Shown here: positions 59,650 to 64,000 of the stretch, piece after piece | Numbering within the stretch: position 1 is the stretch's first letter | Layout of the letters: every line of letters starts with the position of its first letter | Source: Valencia hispanica | Taxonomy: Eukaryota; Chordata; Actinopteri; Cyprinodontiformes; Valenciidae | Reading direction: 5' to 3' | Assembly: GCA_963556495.2 (NCBI GenBank) | Contig: OY747709.1 | Span: 55,596,400-55,660,399 of the forward strand | Length of the DNA stretch: 64,000 nucleotides | The notes under the pieces: generated by a model | The model's database searches: none | The model's input: the letters and a program-made list of their open reading frames with translations, nothing else | What the model was told of the DNA's origin: nothing | Position numbers and translations under genes: made by a program

Positions 59650-61362
59650 CCTACAGGTGGAGATTGGGTCCTGTACAAGCAGGTCAGGAACAAGCTGACA
59701 AAGGAGATCAAGGCAGCAAAAAGGAACTACAGTGCAAAGCTGAAGGAGCGTTTTTCTGCCAACGATTCTTCTGCAGTTTGGAAGGGCCTGCAGACCATTA
59801 ACAACTACAGGAGACCATCCCCCCACCCTGTGGGGAGCCCCCGCCTGGCTGAGGACCTCAATGACTTTTTCTCCAGGTTTGAAACGACTTTCACACCTTC
59901 CACCTCCCCCACCATCTCCATTACAAAAGGCCTAGCATCACCCCAAACCACCCCCGTACCTGATCCCCTGCCTGCACTGAGGATCTGTGAACAGGATGTA
60001 CGTCAACTATTTCAGAGACAGAAGATTAAGAAGGCATCAGGTCCTGATGGAGTGTCTCCATCCTGTCTGAAAGTCTGTGCTGGACAGCTGGCTCCCATCT
60101 TCACTCAGATCTTCAACAACTCCCTGGAGCTGTGTGTGGTCCCCTCCTGCCTCAAACGCTCCACCATCATTCCGGTTCCCAAGAAGTCCCCCGTCACAGG
60201 ATTAAATGACTAGAGACTAGTTGCCCTGACATCTGTTGTCATGAAATCCTTTGAGCGACTGGTGCTGACCCACCTGAAGGACATCACGGATCACCTGCTA
60301 GACCCCCTGCAGTTCACCTATAGAGCAAACAGGTCAGTGGATGACGCAGTCAACATGGCTCTCCACTACATCCTGCACCACCTAGACTCTGCAGGTACCT
60401 ACGCTCGGGTCCTGTTTGTGGACTTCAGCTCTGCATTCAACACCATCGTCCCAGAGCTCCTCCATCAAAAAATGTCCCAGCTCACCGTGCCTCCCTCCAC
60501 CTGTCAGTGGATTACCAGTTTCCTGACTGACAGGAGGCAGCAGGTGAAACTGGGTAACTTCACATCCAGCTCCCGGTCCCTCAGCATCGGCGCCCCCCAG
60601 GGATGTGTTCTCTCCCCACTGCTCTTCTCCCTTTACACCACTGACTGCACGTCAAGGGACCCTTCTGTGATACTCCTGAAGTTTGCAGATGACACCACCA
60701 TCATTGGACTCATCCGTGATGGTGACGAGTCTGCATACAGAGGGGAAGTGGAACCGCTGGTCCTCTGGTGCAGTCAGAACCACCTGGAGCTAAACCCGCT
60801 CAAAACTGTGGAGATGACAGTGAACTTCAGGTCCCGTGTGATGGTGGATCCTAGGAACCTGAAAGACTCCACTGTGGGGACTGGCCTGTTGATGATTATG
60901 AGAGGAGATGTTGATGGGTGTCTCTTCCTGAAGTGGACCTCCCACATTAACTGTATAAGAAAGAAGGCCCAGCAAAGGCTGTATTTTCTGCGTCAGCTCA
61001 GAAAGTTCAACCTGCCTCAGGAACTGCTGACCATCTTCTACACAGCGATAGTCCAGTCTGTCCTGACCTCATCCATCTCTGTCTGGTTCAGATCCGCCAC
61101 CAGAAAAGACAAGGACAGACTGCAGAGAACAGTCAGGTCCTCAGAGAGGATCATAGGTACTGATCTTCCCTCCATTCAGGACCTGTACCAGTCCAGGGTC
61201 AAGAAGCGGGCCAGAAAAATCACCACAGACCCCTCACACCCTGGCCACAATCTGTTTAGGCTCCTCCCATCAGGCCGGCGTTACAGAGCGTTGTACGCCA
61301 AAACCACCCGACACAAGAACAGTTTTTTCCCCCAGGCTGTCGCTCTGATGAACTCTGTGTAG
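59650..61362 (+). pseudogene. Reverse-transcriptase part of the LINE ORF
   Basis: RT sequence follows a frame change at about 59655-59690. It is open from 59830 to a TAG at 60211-60213 and, in the same frame, from 60241 to 61362. Motifs: KASGPDGVSPSCLK, FVDFSSAFNTIVP (first catalytic aspartate), GAPQGCVLSPLLFSLY and LKFADDTTIIG (FADD box). A scrambled stretch lies near 60840-60945. The C-terminus ends RHKNSFFPQAVALMNSV. Confidence 0.85.
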
Positions 61363-61625
61363 TCACAGAGTGTGAGTCCATTCACATAACAATAAACTAT
61401 AACTCTGCACTGCTGTACATACTCACTGTAAAATAACCCCGGTTTGGTGTATATATTATCCTTTATTATTTATTTGTATTTATTTCTTTATTTCACTTAT
61501 TTAGGTTCTGTACTGGAGAGAAAAGTTGCCGGAGTCAAATTCCTTGTATGTGTCATACTTGGCCATTAAAGCTGATGCTGATTCTGATTCTGATTCTTTA
61601 TTCCTGAGCACTAGGTGTATAAAAT

Positions 61626-61664
61626 AGTACAATCAAAACTCTTATACAGAGTTTTGATTGTACT
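61626..61664. repeat. Perfect 16-bp inverted repeat (hairpin)
   Basis: Arms 61626-61641 and 61649-61664 are exact reverse complements with a 7-base loop. It lies just after the LINE 3' end, within the right part of the hAT element. Confidence 0.8.
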
Positions 61665-61759
61665 TTTAGGTGTATTATAGTGATTTCATAAATGTGATGT
61701 TTACAAAAAACTTTGGTAACCTCACAACCCCATCAAAGACCAAAATTGTGGGGACCAAG

Positions 61760-62105
61760 GTTGACAACCACTGCTCTATCAGACGCTTGAAAGCTAGACA
61801 GTTCTAGCACTGCGCTCTCCAGGACTGTGACTTCTCCTGTGTGGCGGTCACTGCTCCAGTTCCCTTCCCCAACCAGGTTCTTTTTGGCTCTTCCTTGAGG
61901 ACTCAGTATTTCTCTAGGTTCTCATGTTCATTTTTCCTGATGTTTCCAGTCATTTCGGATTGCCACATCGATCACAACGGCTGTCCTCTGCTGCTGATCA
62001 ATGATTCCAATGTCTGGTTGATTGGCCGTTATTATTTTGTCTGTCTGAATCTGGAAGTCCCACAGGATCTTAGCTTGGAAATTCTCCACTGCCTTGGGAG
62101 GTGAT
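61760..62105 (-). mobile_element. LINE C-terminal fragment with PD-(D/E)XK-type endonuclease signature
   Basis: The minus strand reads KILWDFQIQTDKI...NQPDI-x-IIDQ...AVVIDVAI and then an NIRKNEHENLEKY-like segment after a frame change. This is the C-terminal region of a LINE class using a restriction-like endonuclease. Only this piece remains. Confidence 0.6.
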
Positions 62106-63057
62106 TCCCACTTTGACCTAGTTCATGTTCTGCACTGATGTTTTGGTACATTACATCAGCATTGGTAGGATTTGGTTAAATCAGCCACAATTGGTGGTAG
62201 ATCATTAGTGTGTAAATGTGTGCATGAATAGGTGAATGTAGTGTAAAGCGTTTTAGAGTCCTCTGGACTAGGGCTAGGGTTAGGGATACAGACCCTTTTC
62301 CAAAAAAATTGAATATCATGGAAAAGTTTATTTACTTCCATAATTCCATTCAAAACATTGCCTGGATGAGACATAACCATGTGTCTCATCAGAGTAAAAC
62401 AAAGTTTTCTTTATGTGTCTGGGCAGATATACAGTACAGACCAAAAGTTTGTTCCAGTTCCAGACTTTTGGATCATGGGTGTCCAATTCCGGGCCTCAAG
62501 GCTCGGTCTCCAGCCAGTTTTAGATGTGTCCCTTCTTGAACACAGCTGATTCAAACAGTCCAACCTGCGGTTTACCCAAAGAGTTGTTGAAACCTGCAAA
62601 TTGGGTGTTTTGTTCTCTCTTTTCCTCCTTCCGATTGTGAATCCTTAACTAAACTAATTTCGGTTTTCCATACACTGGGGGACCACCACAGCCCAATTTC
62701 CTTTCCTTGTGTAGAGAAGCTTGTCCAGTGTTGTTTTCTAATGGTTGACTATTATTAATTAGTGAATTCATTTCTCATCAATCTCTCAAATTAATCTATT
62801 CATCAATATTGCATTTTGTTACCATAATTCATTAGTTGATTTGACCATTTTGCTTATTACTCATTTTCCTCTATTAGCTCCTCTATCAGTTGCCTGTTGG
62901 TTTGCAAGTGGCCTTAGATGTTAGATTTCATCAATAATATTTTGAGCAAATTAGACCATATTTAATATCTGCTGACATGTTAAAATATTATATATAACAA
63001 ACTAATTATCATATTATTCCTTCCTTCTGGTTTTCATATAAAACTGATTTTTCATTA
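62106..63057. other. Intergenic stretch with repeat scraps
   Basis: 62140-62250 resembles the tail of the SINE at 42338-42651, and GGGCTAGGGTTAGGG (about 62270) is a short telomere-like stretch. No gene. Confidence 0.4.
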
Positions 63058-63300
63058 CTAAGCCAGAAAGCCACAAATTTTTTGAAAACTAATGATGTTG
63101 AAGGTCAAAGCATGAATAAACCAGCAGAGGGCTGTGATGCAAAAATTCTAAAGACTGTTCAGTTCAACTAAACCGTAGAAGAACACAGACTGTAAGACGT
63201 CGTTAAATGTGCATCAATGAGGAAACCAAAAGATTTTGGAGAATTTGTTAAGATTCTCATCTGGAATTAATTTTGGCTGTTAAAACAAAGAATGTCATCA
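63058..63300. repeat. Duplicated flank, copy 2
   Basis: Counterpart of 56341-56600. 63440-63535 then shows the end of a hAT-like repeat (TTTGGGAACCACTG). The rest of the window to 64000 holds no gene I can support. Confidence 0.6.
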
Positions 63301-64000
63301 ACATTTTGTTCTTCTAATTAATTGGTTTAGAGAATTATGAATTTGCTTTCTGAAAAATAAAAATCTCATTGAAAACTGATGTCTGAAAAACTAAAAGACT
63401 GCAGAAATGCAGATGCTTTATCATTGCTATTTCTGGAATGTGTTATTTTCTCAAGAGGATCTCAAGACCCCACACTTACATGTTTGTGACCTCAAGTAGG
63501 GTCCCAACCCCAACTTTGGGAACCACTGTTATAGAACATGTATTCATAATTTGACAAACATGTAAAGGCTTTAGATGTTTTACAACATGTACATTTCATA
63601 AAGCCTGACTTGAATTCCTGTTTTTTCAAGGACCATGCAGACTTCCCAGGATCCTATTATGGAAATATTATTTAACAAGTGATGAGAAAGGATTCCTTCT
63701 TAGTTCAAGAGCTGTAATTCGGCTTGTTGATCAACAGGGTGTTCAGCACGTACAGCATGGCAGTAACTGACCTGCACCCACATCCTAACATCTTACTATA
63801 TAGAATTGAATAATCTACAACTCCTCCTTCATAGACAGGTGTCTGTCTTCAGTAAGATAGAATAAGTTTAACCTTGTTAGTAAGAGGCCACTCAGACGCC
63901 CTGGGTCAGAGTGCAGATAATGGAGTGGTTCCGACGTCCTTCAGTCAGCCTGCAGACACATCTCACATGTTGGTGACCCAAGACACAGAAAGTATCCTTG

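Larger units (their letters stand above)
58426..61597 (+). mobile_element. CR1/Rex1-like LINE, nearly full length, inactive
   Basis: About 3.2 kb with a short 5' UTR, an endonuclease-RT open reading frame in pieces, and a 3' end closing in GATGCTGATTCTGATTCTGATTCT repeats. It is inserted in the hAT element. Assignment to the CR1/Rex1 group rests on the RT phrases and is tentative at clade level. Confidence 0.8.
58079..61773. mobile_element. hAT-type element, split by a LINE
   Basis: The left end CAGTGGTTCCCAACCTT and the right end AAGGTTGACAACCACTG are inverted. Flanks CTCTACCT (58071-58078) and CTCTATCA (61774-61781) agree at 6 of 8 bases. Without the inserted LINE the element is about 0.5 kb and non-coding. 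Confidence 0.75.

Overview
The window is nuclear DNA from a ray-finned (teleost) fish. It has small coding exons in large AT-rich introns, CCCTAA-type telomeric triplets, and a typical fish repeat load: a Ty3/gypsy chromovirus, L2- and CR1/Rex1-like LINEs, tRNA-derived SINEs, a Tc1-like transposon, and hAT, TTAA-type and other MITEs. Several gene features suggest a percomorph, but the species cannot be named from the sequence.

The backbone is a tandem, same-strand (+) cluster of secreted pattern-recognition genes. From left to right these are: the last two exons of a lectin-type gene (1-330); gene A, a complete six-exon double C-type-lectin gene (9526-18801, 319 aa); gene B, a complete seven-exon gene with four group-B SRCR domains (22131-31299, 489 aa); an apparently dead first exon with its promoter motif (about 33484-33668); and gene C, a second complete six-exon double C-type-lectin gene (43502-51551, 332 aa). 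Genes A, B and C share a MExVLL-type signal-peptide exon. The same last two exons close A, B, C and the left-edge gene, and encode a small C-terminal module with an LSW-(R/K)-(K)-(Q)...G-x-(I/V)-F core. The middle is either two CTLDs or four SRCR domains. Boundary introns are phase 1, so the modules can be exchanged in frame. This modular cluster is the main biological find.

On the minus strand, after the cluster, lies a two-exon four-pass membrane protein of the CALHM (calcium homeostasis modulator) family (55643-54838, 238 aa). Part of its upstream flank is repeated at about 63058-63300, suggesting tandem duplication beyond the right edge.

The space between exons is mostly mobile DNA. 1152-6720 is a nearly intact-length minus-strand gypsy/sushi-type chromovirus with 630-bp LTRs, a 5-bp target duplication and a recognisable self-priming site, but with broken reading frames. 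Other resolvable insertions are a solo LTR (38671-39387) inside an L2 element, a hAT element (13021-14009) inside an older repeat, a CR1/Rex1-like LINE (about 58426-61597) inside a hAT element (58079-61773), a SINE (44791-45281) inside a LINE fragment, a 3'-truncated Tc1-like element (26692-28139), and two L2 copies sharing the same deletion of the first catalytic RT motif. A GC-rich block at 35400-36300 is not explained by any family I recognise.

All exon models were made by eye from splice sites, reading phase and comparison between the paralogues within the window; no alignment or database search was run.
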